Of a stretch of DNA of 60,476 nt, positions 50,719 through 60,231 are shown piece by piece. Each line of letters starts with the position of its first letter. The first letter of the stretch is position 1. The stretch comes from Herpetosiphon giganteus (lineage in GTDB: Bacteria; Chloroflexota; Chloroflexia; Chloroflexales; Herpetosiphonaceae): positions 1-60,476 of the forward strand of contig NZ_JAFBCZ010000036.1 in the NCBI RefSeq assembly GCF_016907925.1. The letters are read 5' to 3'. Below the pieces are notes generated by a model. It was not told where the DNA came from. It saw only the letters and a program-made list of their open reading frames with translations, and made no database searches. The position numbers and the translations under genes are program-made.

Positions 50719-51975
50719 CTAGCGATCGAAAAGCACCAAATAGCGCAAACTTTGTTGGGCTGATTGATAGACAATAAATTCATCGTATTGCAATTTGCCA
50801 CCCCAAGCAGTGGTGTGCTGAGCCTTGCCCCAAACCGAATCAAAGCCCTTGGGCGCTGCCCGAAAATCGCTTTGGGCAGTTGGCGCAACGAAGGGCTTGC
50901 CCACCGCCACATCAGCCAAAAAGAGAAACAGCGGGCGATTGCGCCGGACCGAGCAATAATTGGTTGATTTGGTGGCTTTATTGGCAAAATAAATCCCGTG
51001 GCCAAACATACGGCCATTCGATGGCGTGCGTGGGCAAACCAAGCCACTGCGCAAGATGTGGCGCACATTTTGGCCCGCTGTGCCGTGGAAGAGCAATTGG
51101 GTATTGCTGCGGCCAAGCTGATTTTGCTCAAAGTTACGGCGCTCGGCTCCAATATCGAGCGTAAAAATGCTGTTGACCCACACTTTGTAGCCATGGACGC
51201 TGGTGCGATCCACGTAATCGCAAATTTGGCGATAGCGATCATCGTTTTGGGCCAGCAGATCCAGCTCAGCGCCCAAGGTTTCGTAGCGTGAAACCTGCGG
51301 ATTGCGCTGTTGGGCGGTCATGGTGGCGATTGCTGCTTCTAATTGATGCAAGCGTGTTTCTTGCTCGTCGAAGTCGTTGCAAAAATTCTCGACCACAGTT
51401 TCGCGCTTGATCTTGCTGGGTAATTTGGTTGGCACAGTGTTATAAAAATGTTGAACTGTGCTGCTGAGCAAGGCCAAATTTGCTGGCGTTTGGCTTTGCT
51501 GCCATGTGCTATGTTGCAAATGGGCGAGGCTGAGCAACTTGCGGCCATGCTCAATTTGCTCAGCCGAAATTGCATCGAGGCCAACTGCCAAGTACGAAGC
51601 AATGCCCTCGCCAGCCTCATCGAAAATATAATCAATCACCTTGCGAATTGGCTCGGCCAAGGTCACAACCGGCTCTGGTGCTGCTGCCACAACGCTTGGG
51701 CGGTGTAATGCCACCTCGTGATAGCCTTTTTTGACCTTTTCGCGAATTTTGCGCTCGATCCATTCGTGGTTCGTCACTTTCTCATCCACTTGGGCGGCGG
51801 AGCCAACGCGGCCATAGGTGGCGCGAAAAAAAACATCATTCGCTGCAAGCTGCCAGATTTCAACCAGATAGTATTTGTTGTTATTGCCATCTAGGTTGGT
51901 CAGCTGGAATTTGCGGCGCTGGGTTGGTTCGCCTTGGGGAGCACCGATTGCAGTACCCACAATTGCACCTCGCAT
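50719..51975 (-). CDS. Poly(ADP-ribose) polymerase (WGR, helical and catalytic domains)
   Basis: A 418-residue PARP. Residues 20-85 are a WGR domain, though the name motif is TYGRVG (53-58) instead of WGRVG. Residues 105-235 form the helical regulatory domain (PIRKVIDYIFDE, SAEQIEHGRKLLSLAHLQ, LPSKIKRETVVENF). The catalytic domain follows with the H-Y-E triad intact: LLFHGTAGQN (His297), GHGIYFANKATKSTNYC (Tyr329), YDEFIVY (Glu399). The Glu predicts chain elongation rather than mono-transfer. No zinc fingers or BRCT are present, so DNA sensing would come from WGR, as in PARP2/PARP3. Bacterial PARPs with this layout are known to be rare and, as I recall, include Herpetosiphon. An unknown gene follows. 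The start at 51975 is chosen from the conserved N-terminus. Confidence 0.9.
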   Translation of the reverse strand: MRGAIVGTAIGAPQGEPTQRRKFQLTNLDGNNNKYYLVEIWQLAANDVFFRATYGRVGSAAQVDEKVTNHEWIERKIREKVKKGYHEVALHRPSVVAAAPEPVVTLAEPIRKVIDYIFDEAGEGIASYLAVGLDAISAEQIEHGRKLLSLAHLQHSTWQQSQTPANLALLSSTVQHFYNTVPTKLPSKIKRETVVENFCNDFDEQETRLHQLEAAIATMTAQQRNPQVSRYETLGAELDLLAQNDDRYRQICDYVDRTSVHGYKVWVNSIFTLDIGAERRNFEQNQLGRSNTQLLFHGTAGQNVRHILRSGLVCPRTPSNGRMFGHGIYFANKATKSTNYCSVRRNRPLFLFLADVAVGKPFVAPTAQSDFRAAPKGFDSVWGKAQHTTAWGGKLQYDEFIVYQSAQQSLRYLVLFDR

Positions 51976-52092
51976 ATACTCAAACCATCGTCTAACGCTC
52001 AAACCTGTGCATTGTGCCACTTGGTTTTGCTGGCCTTACTTTAGCAAGCCGCTGTGTCAAACAAAGTCACAGTTTTATGTTTGCGTCCAGCA

Positions 52093-52125
52093 ATAAAAAA
52101 ACCCTTGCTCAATTCAAGCAAGGGT
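52093..52125 (-). terminator. Terminator after the fumarase/aspartase gene
   Basis: ACCCTTGCT / AGCAAGGGT 9-bp stem, loop CAATTCA, followed on the minus strand by TTTTTTATTG. Confidence 0.85.
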
Positions 52126-52153
52126 TCAATGCTATTTGATTTTGGGCTGCGGT

Positions 52154-53575
52154 TTAGCCGCCAGCGCCGCCGCCACCGAAGATACCGCCTTCGGTCATGG
52201 CCCGAACGTCGAGCAGTGTATCGGCTTCTTCTGCGCTTAGGTAGCCTTTTTCAACCACCACTTCGCGGATGGTGCGGTTGGTGGCCATGGCTTCTTTGGC
52301 CACTTCAGCGCCTTTGAGATAGCCAATCGTTGGGTTGAGTGCCGTTACCAAAATCGCGTTCTTGGCCAGCCAGCCAGTGGCTTTTTCTTCGTTGGCTTGA
52401 ATGCCCAAGACACACTTTTCGGTAAAGGCTTTAACTGCGCCGATCAGCACATCCATCATTTGGAAAATGTTATAGCCAATGATTGGCATCATCACGTTGA
52501 GTTCCAATTGGCCAGCTTGGGCGGCCAAGGTCACAGCGTGATCATTGCCCATCACATGGAAACAGGCTTGGTTAAGCATTTCGGCCAACACTGGGTTAAC
52601 TTTGCCAGGCATAATCGATGAACCTGGCTGCACCGCTGGCAAGCGAATTTCATCTAGGCCAGTAGCTGGGCCAGAGGCCAACAAACGCAGGTCGTTGGCA
52701 ATCCGAATCAGGCTGACACATAAGGCGCGCATTGAGCCTGAGAAATCGGCTTGGTCGCCCATGCTTTGCATACGTTCAAACAAATCGTCTGAGGTTTGCA
52801 ATTCAATGCCGGTCAGGCCAATCAGTTTGGTGACCATACGCGCGTGATACTCTGGGTGCGCGTTCAAACCCGAACCGGTGGCCGTGCCGCCGATGCCAAG
52901 TTCGCGCAAGCGATCGCCAGCAGCTTGGATGCGTTTGGCATCGAGGCGTACAGCTTTGGCATAGGCATTGAATTCTTGGCCCAAGCGCACTGGTACTGCA
53001 TCTTGCAAGTGGGTGCGGCCCGATTTAACCACGTGGTCGAATTCTTGGCCTTTGGCAGCCAAAACATCGGCCAAGCCCAAAACCGTGTTGACCAACTCAT
53101 CTAAGCGCCACAATGCACCCAAGCGCAAGGCGGTTGGGATGGTGTCGTTGGTGCTTTGCGCCATATTAACGTGATCGTTGGGGTTGACTGGCTTTTTGGG
53201 ATCGTCGATGTCGAAGCCCAAAATTTGGTTAGCCCGATTTGAGATCACTTCGTTGATATTCATGTTGTGCGATGTGCCAGCGCCAGCTTGGAATGGGTCT
53301 ACCACAAAGTGATCATTCAATTTGCCAGCGATCACTTCATCTGCTGCTTGCACAATCGCTTCGGCCATTTTGGCATCTAGCAAGCCCAAATCTTGGTGGA
53401 CAAGGGCGGCAGCTTTTTTGATTGTCGCCATTGACCAAATGAATGCAGGGTACTGTTTCAGGCCGCTGATTGGGAAATTCTGCACTGCTCGTTGAGTCTG
53501 TGCTCCATACAATGCCCACGCTGGCACCTGTACCTCACCGAGCGAATCTTTCTCCACACGAAACTCAGCCGACAT
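52154..53575 (-). CDS. Class II fumarase / aspartase family lyase
   Basis: A 473-residue lyase of the fumarase/aspartase superfamily: N-terminal EKDSLGEVQVPAWALYGAQTQRA, QAGAGTSHNMNINEVISNRA, TNDTIPTALR, SGRTHLQDAVPVRLGQE and the mobile signature GSSIMPGKVNP. GAQTQRA and GK in the signature point to fumarase, whereas NMN-INEVI and LNQACFHVMGNDHAVTLAAQAGQLELNVMMP look like aspartase, so the reaction (fumarate to malate, or aspartate to fumarate plus ammonia) cannot be settled. The last residues are GGIFGGGGAGG, an unusual glycine-rich tail. GGAGG precedes the ATG. Confidence 0.85.
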   Translation of the reverse strand: MSAEFRVEKDSLGEVQVPAWALYGAQTQRAVQNFPISGLKQYPAFIWSMATIKKAAALVHQDLGLLDAKMAEAIVQAADEVIAGKLNDHFVVDPFQAGAGTSHNMNINEVISNRANQILGFDIDDPKKPVNPNDHVNMAQSTNDTIPTALRLGALWRLDELVNTVLGLADVLAAKGQEFDHVVKSGRTHLQDAVPVRLGQEFNAYAKAVRLDAKRIQAAGDRLRELGIGGTATGSGLNAHPEYHARMVTKLIGLTGIELQTSDDLFERMQSMGDQADFSGSMRALCVSLIRIANDLRLLASGPATGLDEIRLPAVQPGSSIMPGKVNPVLAEMLNQACFHVMGNDHAVTLAAQAGQLELNVMMPIIGYNIFQMMDVLIGAVKAFTEKCVLGIQANEEKATGWLAKNAILVTALNPTIGYLKGAEVAKEAMATNRTIREVVVEKGYLSAEEADTLLDVRAMTEGGIFGGGGAGG

Positions 53576-53689
53576 AAAACCTCCACGTGAAAGCTCGAAT
53601 CAATAGTGTGCCTATTATACGCGATGCTTTTCACAATGCTGGTCGATAGTTACCAAGCAAAAGTGGCGGGTTTGACCACGTACATGGTG

Positions 53690-54075
53690 GGGATCGGTTG
53701 TTGGGGGCTGGGGATTGGGTGTGAATTTTGATCCACGAAGGGCACGAAGTTCAGGCTATTGGCTCTAGGCTATTGGCTATAGAACGAAGGATTAGGTCTC
53801 ACACTCTAAAATTCCGCTAGCCAAAAGCCAATAGACAATAGCCATACTCTTCTCTGCGCCTCTGCGTTAAAATAGTGATCCACGAATTGCTCGAAGGCTT
53901 GTTTTTTAGCCACAGATTGACACAGATTTGTGGGATTATGTTCTATGTTCTTTATTTTTAGCCACGAATAATTATTTTTCAATAGCCCAAAGCCCAAAGC
54001 CCTGAATCCTACTTCCTCATAATTCATCCCTCATAATTCATCATTCATCCTTCATCCTTATGCTCTATGTTCTCA
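53690..54075. repeat. Intergenic block of dispersed repeats
   Basis: Between the lyase start and the rpsF promoter there is no gene but the usual words: GATCCACGAAGGGCACGAAG (about 53730), CTATTGGCTCTAGGCTATTG, CCGCTAGCCAAAAGCCAATA (53814), CTCTGCGCCTCTGCGTTAAA (53852), TTTAGCCACAGATTGACACA, CCATAC/GTTCTATG words and TTCATCCTTCATCC. The words face both ways. Confidence 0.65.
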
Positions 54076-54104
54076 TTGCTTAGGTGCAACTTTTATGCTA
54101 TACT
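54076..54104 (+). promoter_or_regulatory. Promoter of the rpsF-ssb-rpsR operon
   Basis: TTGCTT (54076-54081), 17 bases, TATACT (54099-54104), with an extended TGC directly before the -10. The transcript would start near 54111 and carry a 220-base leader. Confidence 0.65.
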
Positions 54105-54110
54105 GCTGCG

Positions 54111-54330
54111 GCCTTTCTGCTCCGTAGGCTTGCGGCCACCAAACCCAACGCCAAAACGGGGCAAACCCGAAGGAAGGAGTCTTCGAGTGGTTCCATGCGA
54201 ACCCTCCCCGCACCCTTGGGTGCTTGTTGCCTTGGCAACACCTTGACTCCATGCATATAACTCAATTGGATATTGGCGGCCCCGTGCCATGAAACGGTGG
54301 CATTTAATGTTTCATGTAGGTGAAAACATC
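54111..54330 (+). promoter_or_regulatory. Structured leader of the rpsF operon (candidate r-protein regulatory RNA)
   Basis: GGAGTC (54176-54181) pairs with GACTCC (54245-54250). They enclose three hairpins: GGTTC-CATGC-GAACC (54189-54203), GCACC-CTTG-GGTGC (54210-54223), and GTTGC-CTTG-GCAAC (54226-54239), the last two with the same CTTG loop. Such a multibranched leader before an S6 gene is where S6:S18 autoregulatory motifs occur. Upstream, GGCCTTTCTGC and GCGGCC repeat without an evident fold. Confidence 0.55.
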
Positions 54331-54636
54331 GTGCGTGCATACGAAATGATGACCGTCCTGCGCCCTGATTTGGGTGGCGAGGAAGAACTCAACACGACCA
54401 TCGAGACCATCCAAAGCTACATCAAAGCCCAAGGCGGCGAAGTAGCTAGCACCGAACAAGGCGCTCCTTGGGGCCGTCGCAAATTGGCCTACCCAATCGA
54501 CGACTACACCGAAGGATTTTACTTCTTGACCCACTTCACCTTGAACGCAGATCGCGTGACCGAAGTGGAACGCCACTTGAAATTGGCTCCACAAATCTTG
54601 CGCTATTTGTTGATCCGCGACGAAACCAAGCGCTAA
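54331..54636 (+). CDS. rpsF: Ribosomal protein S6
   Basis: A 101-residue small-subunit protein. The frame is open upstream, but the start is a GTG at 54331 with AGGTG eight bases upstream, giving the standard N-terminus (VRAYEMMTVLRPDLGG). ETIQSYIKAQGGEVASTEQGAPWGRRKLAYPIDDYTEGFY is characteristic of S6. It binds S18 and 16S rRNA in the platform. It is first of rpsF-ssb-rpsR, the conserved bacterial order, with a 20-base gap to ssb. Confidence 0.95.
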   Translation: MRAYEMMTVLRPDLGGEEELNTTIETIQSYIKAQGGEVASTEQGAPWGRRKLAYPIDDYTEGFYFLTHFTLNADRVTEVERHLKLAPQILRYLLIRDETKR

Positions 54637-54655
54637 AACCAACGGGGAGGAAACC

Positions 54656-55153
54656 GTGGCGAAAGATTTAAATAAAGTGATGATTATTGGTCGCTTGGGC
54701 AAAGATCCTGAAATGCGCTTTACGCCTCAAGGAACACCCGTGACCAACTTCACTGTCGCCGCTGGTCGTCAGTGGAAAGACCCCAATGGCGAGACCCGCG
54801 ATGAAACCGAATGGTTTTCGGTCGTGGTCTGGAACAAATTGGCCGAGATCTGTAATCAGTATCTGACCAAAGGCAGCCGCGTCTATATCGAGGGTCGGCT
54901 GCAAACCCGCTCGTGGGACGACGATAGCGGCCAAAAGCGCTTTCGCACCGAAGTGGTTGCTAGCGATATGATCATTCTTGATCGCAGCGACCAGCAACAG
55001 GGCCAAGGCCAAGCGCGCAGCGGTGGCTACCAAGCTGGCGGCAATGCCCGCCCGCCACGCGATAACTCCGCCAATGATTATAATCGTGGCGGTAACTATG
55101 GCGGTGGCTACACCAACGAGCCAGATATCGGCGATGACGATATCCCATTCTAA
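54656..55153 (+). CDS. ssb: Single-stranded DNA-binding protein
   Basis: A 165-residue SSB with an N-terminal OB fold (residues 3-105: NKVMIIGRLGKDPEMRFTPQGTPVTNFTVA, DETEWFSVVVWNKLAEI, YLTKGSRVYIEGRL), a disordered Gly/Asn/Arg-rich linker (about 115-155) and the acidic tip DDDIPF that recruits partner proteins. The start is a GTG with GGGGAGG just upstream. It sits between rpsF and rpsR as in many bacteria. Confidence 0.96.
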   Translation: MAKDLNKVMIIGRLGKDPEMRFTPQGTPVTNFTVAAGRQWKDPNGETRDETEWFSVVVWNKLAEICNQYLTKGSRVYIEGRLQTRSWDDDSGQKRFRTEVVASDMIILDRSDQQQGQGQARSGGYQAGGNARPPRDNSANDYNRGGNYGGGYTNEPDIGDDDIPF

Positions 55154-55193
55154 TTTGAAATTCACTTACTAGAACATACAAGGAGCCGTTCGC

Positions 55194-55454
55194 ATGTCAG
55201 ATCAACGCCGTAAGTCGGCAGGTCGCCGCAAATACACACCACGTCGCAAAGTGTGTGTCTTCACGGCTGAAGGTATTGTGCCAGATTACAAAGATATCAA
55301 ACGCTTGCAACGCATGGTCTCCGATCGTGGCAAGATTTTGCCCCGCCGCCGCACTGGCACATGTGCTAAATATCAACGCAAATTGAATGTTGCAATCAAA
55401 CGCGCCCGTCACTTAGCGCTGTTGCCATTCGTTTCAGAAAATACCCGCGGTTAA
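55194..55454 (+). CDS. rpsR: Ribosomal protein S18
   Basis: An 86-residue basic protein: [64 protein letters not shown] are the S18 signature. Cys residues at the two usual positions are kept. AGGAG precedes the ATG. It closes the rpsF-ssb-rpsR operon and is followed by a terminator. Confidence 0.97.
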   Translation: MSDQRRKSAGRRKYTPRRKVCVFTAEGIVPDYKDIKRLQRMVSDRGKILPRRRTGTCAKYQRKLNVAIKRARHLALLPFVSENTRG

Positions 55455-55479
55455 TTCTGCGTCGTTGGTTAACGAAGCT

Positions 55480-55518
55480 CAGGCACAGTCGCGAGATCCG
55501 CGCTGTGCCTGCTTTACT
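55480..55518 (+). terminator. Terminator of the rpsF-ssb-rpsR operon
   Basis: CAGGCACAG pairs with CTGTGCCTG, extended inside by CGCG/CGCG, then CTTTACTTT. Confidence 0.7.
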
Positions 55519-55551
55519 TTAGATTACCCCCCATTGGAGTAGGCAAGGATT

Positions 55552-56952
55552 ATGGCAAAGAACGATAACGTGCAGCCCGCAAAGCCCATGACCAAACGGC
55601 AACGAGCGCGCTGGGATCAAGAACGTAAGCAAAGCTCACAGGTATTGCTAATTGCCGCTGCCGCAGTTGGCTTGGCTGTGTTGTTAATTGGGATTGGCTT
55701 GGTCATCCAAAAGGTGATTGTGCCCAACAAAACTGTGGCTAGCGTCGCTGGGGTTGAAGTTAGCAACGCTGAATATCAACAATATCGCCAAATTATGCAA
55801 GCGCAGCAAGCAGTTAACTTGGCGCAGCAAATTCAGCAATATGCTCAATATCAATTGCAAGGCACCGAGCAATTTGCAACTGATGTGACCAATTATATTG
55901 CTGGCTTGAAAGATAAAAATGCCCCGCTTGATTATGCTGTGCTCAATCAGTTAATCAACGATAAGGTGCTTGAAAGCAATGCTACCGCTGAAGGTATCAC
56001 CGTAAGCGACGAAGAATTGCAACAAAGTTTGGCCGCCAAGTTTGCACCCGCCAACGAAGTGATGAACCCAGTTGCCCCAGTTACCTCAACTAATGGCTTG
56101 ACTGATACCGCTTCGTTGACCCCAACGCAAACGCCAACTCCAACCTTGAGCGAAGCAAGCGCTCGGGTTGACTCAGCCATTACGACCTACTTTGGCACGT
56201 TGCGCGAATTTATTGAAGAAACTTCAAGCTATGGCTTGGCTACCTTGCCATTCGATCGCGCTGCCTTCAAAGATTTTGTGTTGCATCAAGAACGCTTACA
56301 ATTGCTCCGCAAAAAGCTAGGCGAAAAGTTGGTAACCGAAGATCAGGCAACCAAGGAAATTTATGCTGATGCCCAGCAAATTTTCGTAACCGCCAATATC
56401 ACCGATCCAACCGACCCCTTGACGGTGACCAAGTGGGCGCAAGCCAAAACCAAAATCGATGATGTTGCTGCTCAATTGACCAGCACTGAGGTCTTTACCG
56501 ATGTGCAGTTGTTGAATACTACCGATAATGCAACCGATAATCCAACCACTGGGATGCAACCACTGACCCAATATGCAGCCTTGGGCATCACCGAGCCAAT
56601 TTCAACCCAAGAGGTTGGGGTCATTGGTGAGCCATATCAATCAGCTGAAGGTTGGCACATTGTGTTGGTGCATCAACGCGAATTACGCCCAAGCCAAAGC
56701 GATTTGGCAACCAAGCGTGATGAAGCGGTGACGAAGTGGGTCGAGGAGAAACGAGCTACATCGAATGTGCAGCAGTTCCCAGAACCGACCGCTACCACCA
56801 TTCCTCCAACAATTGAGCCAATTCCAACCACGATTCCGCAGCCAACCACCGATCCGGCGGCGGCAACGGCAACGCCAGCAAGCGAAGCTACGCCAACGGC
56901 AACCCCTGCCAGCGCAACGACCTCAACTCCTGTCGTAACGCCAACACCATAA
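55552..56952 (+). CDS. Membrane-anchored SurA/PrsA-like foldase
   Basis: A 466-residue protein. A cytosolic basic stretch (KRQRARWDQERKQ) precedes one membrane helix (about residues 28-53), then a SurA N-terminal-type domain (VASVAGVEVSNAEYQQYRQI, VLNQLINDKVLESNATAEGITVSDEELQQSL). The region 260-390 is a degenerate parvulin-type segment (ATKEIYADAQQIFVTANI, SAEGWHIVLVHQREL), without a complete GDLG-like core, so isomerase activity is doubtful. The tail after 410 is Thr/Pro/Ala-rich with 'TATPASEATPTATP' words. It likely helps fold exported proteins. Family assignment is fair. Confidence 0.75.
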   Translation: MAKNDNVQPAKPMTKRQRARWDQERKQSSQVLLIAAAAVGLAVLLIGIGLVIQKVIVPNKTVASVAGVEVSNAEYQQYRQIMQAQQAVNLAQQIQQYAQYQLQGTEQFATDVTNYIAGLKDKNAPLDYAVLNQLINDKVLESNATAEGITVSDEELQQSLAAKFAPANEVMNPVAPVTSTNGLTDTASLTPTQTPTPTLSEASARVDSAITTYFGTLREFIEETSSYGLATLPFDRAAFKDFVLHQERLQLLRKKLGEKLVTEDQATKEIYADAQQIFVTANITDPTDPLTVTKWAQAKTKIDDVAAQLTSTEVFTDVQLLNTTDNATDNPTTGMQPLTQYAALGITEPISTQEVGVIGEPYQSAEGWHIVLVHQRELRPSQSDLATKRDEAVTKWVEEKRATSNVQQFPEPTATTIPPTIEPIPTTIPQPTTDPAAATATPASEATPTATPASATTSTPVVTPTP

Positions 56953-57021
56953 GCAAAAACAGGTAGAATAGTGGCGGGTCAATGCCGACCCGCCACTTGT
57001 TGTTTAAGCTGAGGAGTTCCC

Positions 57022-57936
57022 ATGAATCGATGGTGGGCCAAACGAACTTTGCGAGTCTGGGTTGCGCTAGTGATTACGCTGCTAGTAATTGCGGCAACAA
57101 TTTGGGCAACCACACAATTACTCGCCGATATCAGCGGTGCTGCAACGTCATGGCGCATCGATTTAACAACCTTTGCTTGGTTTGCAAGCGCAGTTTCGGG
57201 CTTTTTGATTAGCTTAATTATGCTCTATCGGGTTGGTAGCGCCTTAACCTTGCATTATCGGGTCGACCGCAATGCCTTAACGATTCACTGGCTTGGCAAT
57301 ACCGCCGTTGTGCCGATGAACTTGATTACGGCGGTTGAGCCAAGTGTCAGCGTGAAACAAAAGCCCGGCCTTTTGACCAGATTTGCCTATACAACCGGGG
57401 TTGGCCAAGCTGCTGATGACCATGTGTTGAATTTCTTCAGCACGCAGCCAGCCGCTCAAGCCCTGCTTTTGCGCACAACTGGCGGCAGCTATGTCATTAC
57501 CCCAGCCCAACGCGAGAGCTTTATCCAAGAGCTTGAAAGTCGGCTCAACTTGGGGGTTGTGCAGGTTCAAAGCGAAGGTGTGGTGCGCTCAAGCCGCATC
57601 GCCTACGATTTTTGGCTGAATAACGCAGTCCGTTGGACATTAGTTGTTGGGCTGTTGCTCAATTTTGCGGTTTGGGGCTTAATTGCATGGCGCTATAACC
57701 AATTGCCTTTAGAAGTGCCAATTCGGATCGACGCAACTGGCGCGGTGAGCGGCGTTGAGGCCCGCGAGCAATTATTGGCCTTGCCACTCGTCGGCTTGTT
57801 GGCGTGGCTGATCAATGCAGGCTTTGGCGCGTTGGTCTATCGCTCTTCACGCGCTGGCGCATTTGCGCTATTGATTGGTAGCGCAGTAATTCAACTCTTT
57901 TTGGGGGTTGCTGTGTGGGTGGTGGTGCGCGGCTAG
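57022..57936 (+). CDS. Membrane protein with PH-like and DUF1648-like parts
   Basis: A 304-residue protein with two membrane helices at about 10-30 and 50-75, a central bacterial PH-like beta domain (HYRVDRNALTIHWLGNTAVVPMNLITAVEPS, about 80-175), a conserved FFSTQPAAQALLL element, and two to four helices toward the C-terminus that include LPLEVPIRIDATGAVSG (the DUF1648-like turn) and FGALVYRSSRAGAFALLI. Function unknown. It follows the foldase gene by about 70 bases on the same strand, and is convergent with uvrB. Confidence 0.7.
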   Translation: MNRWWAKRTLRVWVALVITLLVIAATIWATTQLLADISGAATSWRIDLTTFAWFASAVSGFLISLIMLYRVGSALTLHYRVDRNALTIHWLGNTAVVPMNLITAVEPSVSVKQKPGLLTRFAYTTGVGQAADDHVLNFFSTQPAAQALLLRTTGGSYVITPAQRESFIQELESRLNLGVVQVQSEGVVRSSRIAYDFWLNNAVRWTLVVGLLLNFAVWGLIAWRYNQLPLEVPIRIDATGAVSGVEAREQLLALPLVGLLAWLINAGFGALVYRSSRAGAFALLIGSAVIQLFLGVAVWVVVRG

Positions 57937-57965
57937 CTGCTTCAACCAGCCGCGCAGTGCAATGA

Positions 57966-60062
57966 TTAAAGTTTGCCGCGCGAGCGCCCTTTAACTTTGC
58001 GTTTGCCCGAATCTTCCACGGCAACTGGCGCTGAGCCACGTGGTTTGTGGCTCACACTTTCCAGCAAGGCGGTGTTGTCGATCAGGGCCAAGGTTTGGCG
58101 CATTTGGGTAAGTTGATCGCGCAGTAAGGCCGCTTTTTCAAATTCTAGGTCTTTGGCAGCTTGTTTCATCTGCTTTTCCAGCTCGCTGATCAGTTTGAAC
58201 AGCTCTTCTTTGGTCATGCTATCGGGATTTTCGCTGGTTTTGTATGCTGCTGATTTTTCAGCAACCTTCTTCATGCCTTGGGTCAAATCGCGCACCGCTT
58301 TGACAATCCCTTTTGGCTCAATGCCATGTTGTTGATTGTAGCGCTCTTGAATTTGGCGACGGCGGCGGGTTTCACTAATGGCATAATCCATCGCTGGCGT
58401 GACATTATCGGCGTACATCAGCACTGTGCCATCGATGTGCCGCGCTGCCCGCCCAATAATTTGTACCAACGATGATTCTGAGCGCAAAAAGCCAGCTTTA
58501 TCTGCATCAAGAATTGCCACCAAGGAAACCTCGGGCAAGTCCAAGCCTTCGCGCAACAGGTTGATGCCAACCAGCACATCGTACACGCCCAAGCGCAAAT
58601 CACGCAGAATATCGATCCGCTCAATCGTATCCACATCGGAGTGCAAATATTGGGTACGCACGCCCATTTCTTTGAGATAATCGGTCAGATCTTCGGCCAT
58701 GCGCTTGGTCAGGGTTGTTACCAAGACCCGCGAGCCAGTATCAACCCGCTGTTTGATTTCGCCAAGCAAATCATCGATTTGGCCACGGGTGCGGCGCACT
58801 TCAACCATTGGATCAAGCAAGCCAGTTGGCCGAATAATTTGTTCAACCACTTGTTCATGATGTTGATATTCATACACGCCAGGCGTGGCTGAAACATAAA
58901 TTGCTTGATGCACATGCTTGGAAAATTCATCAAACATCAATGGGCGATTGTCGAGCGCTGAGGGCAAGCGAAAGCCGAAATCGACCAAGGTTTGCTTGCG
59001 CGAACGGTCGCCATTGAACATCCCGCGAATTTGCGGCACCGAAATGTGCGATTCATCGACGACCAACAGAAAGTCATCGGGAAAGTAATCGAGCAAGGTC
59101 CACGGGGTTTGGCCTTCGCCGCGCCGATCCATATGTCGGCTGTAGTTTTCAATCCCTGAGCAATAGCCCAATTCTTCCATAATTTCCAAATCGTAGAGCG
59201 TGCGCTGTTTGAGCCGCGCAGCTTCGAGAATTTTGCCTTCGCCTTCGAGATGCGCAACTTGATGTTCTAGCTCAAGCCGAATATCATTCAAGGCTGCCTG
59301 CATTTTCTCGGCGTTGGGAATAAAGTGCTTGGCCGGAAAGACTTCGATGTGATCTTTTTGGGTTAAAATCTCGCCAGTTAATGGATCAACCTCGACCATG
59401 CGCTCAATTTCATCGCCCCACATTTCAATTCGAAAGGCGGTTTCTGCATTGGCTGGGAAGATTTCGAGTGTATCGCCACGCACGCGGAAGGTGCCACGGT
59501 GAAAATCAATATCGTTGCGCTCAAATTGCAGATCGATCAGCGTGCGCAGCACTTTATCGCGGTTACGAACCTCGCCTCGTTTGAGTTTTAATGCAACTTG
59601 GCCGTAATCGGTTGGCGAGCCAAGCCCATAGATTGCCGAAACCGAGGCGACGATAATGACATCGTTGCGGGTAAACAGTGCTTGGGTTGCTTCGTGGCGC
59701 AAACGATCAATTTCTTCGTTAATTTGCGCTTCTTTTTCAATATACAAATCCTTCGATGGCACGTAGGCTTCGGGAGTGTAGGCATCGTAGTACGAAACGA
59801 AGTAGCCGACGGCATTATCAGGAAAAAATTCTTTAAACTCTGCATACAATTGGGCGGCAAGGGTTTTGTTGTGGGCCATTACCAAGGTAGGCCGTTGAAC
59901 CTGTTCGATGACCCGTGCAATTGTATGGGTTTTGCCAGTCCCTGTTGCCCCCAAGAGTGTTTGGTGGACAAGCCCGCTGTTCAAGCCATTGACTAATTGG
60001 GCGATGGCTTGTGGTTGATCGCCACGCGGTTCGTAGGGTGCATGGACTTTTAATGGTGGCAT
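57966..60062 (-). CDS. uvrB: Excinuclease ABC subunit B
   Basis: A 698-residue UvrB of nucleotide excision repair. Walker [11 protein letters not shown] near residue 38, the beta-hairpin region with [22 protein letters not shown] (about 94-116), [12 protein letters not shown], helicase motifs V and VI ([22 protein letters not shown]), and the C-terminal UVR motif ([34 protein letters not shown], about 620-655) are all visible. TAGGAGGTCGT precedes the ATG. A loose GAAC-N4-GT element (60135-60148) upstream resembles half of a LexA box, with weak support. Confidence 0.96.
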   Translation of the reverse strand: MPPLKVHAPYEPRGDQPQAIAQLVNGLNSGLVHQTLLGATGTGKTHTIARVIEQVQRPTLVMAHNKTLAAQLYAEFKEFFPDNAVGYFVSYYDAYTPEAYVPSKDLYIEKEAQINEEIDRLRHEATQALFTRNDVIIVASVSAIYGLGSPTDYGQVALKLKRGEVRNRDKVLRTLIDLQFERNDIDFHRGTFRVRGDTLEIFPANAETAFRIEMWGDEIERMVEVDPLTGEILTQKDHIEVFPAKHFIPNAEKMQAALNDIRLELEHQVAHLEGEGKILEAARLKQRTLYDLEIMEELGYCSGIENYSRHMDRRGEGQTPWTLLDYFPDDFLLVVDESHISVPQIRGMFNGDRSRKQTLVDFGFRLPSALDNRPLMFDEFSKHVHQAIYVSATPGVYEYQHHEQVVEQIIRPTGLLDPMVEVRRTRGQIDDLLGEIKQRVDTGSRVLVTTLTKRMAEDLTDYLKEMGVRTQYLHSDVDTIERIDILRDLRLGVYDVLVGINLLREGLDLPEVSLVAILDADKAGFLRSESSLVQIIGRAARHIDGTVLMYADNVTPAMDYAISETRRRRQIQERYNQQHGIEPKGIVKAVRDLTQGMKKVAEKSAAYKTSENPDSMTKEELFKLISELEKQMKQAAKDLEFEKAALLRDQLTQMRQTLALIDNTALLESVSHKPRGSAPVAVEDSGKRKVKGRSRGKL

Positions 60063-60231
60063 ACGACCTCCTAAATCACATCATTAATTATACTGCGCTT
60101 GCTGCTATTTATGGTCGTTCTTGCGACTGATTATCGAACAATTGTGTTATTATAACGATTTTTTAGCATTGATCGAGTCGATCGGGATTGGCGTTTTTTG
60201 GCTTTGTCAATGATTTATTGCTACTTTTGAT

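Noticed and set aside
54140-54180. c-di-GMP riboswitch suggested by GGGGCAAACCC
   Set aside because: The second conserved half (ACGCAAAGCC-type) and receptor helix are absent.
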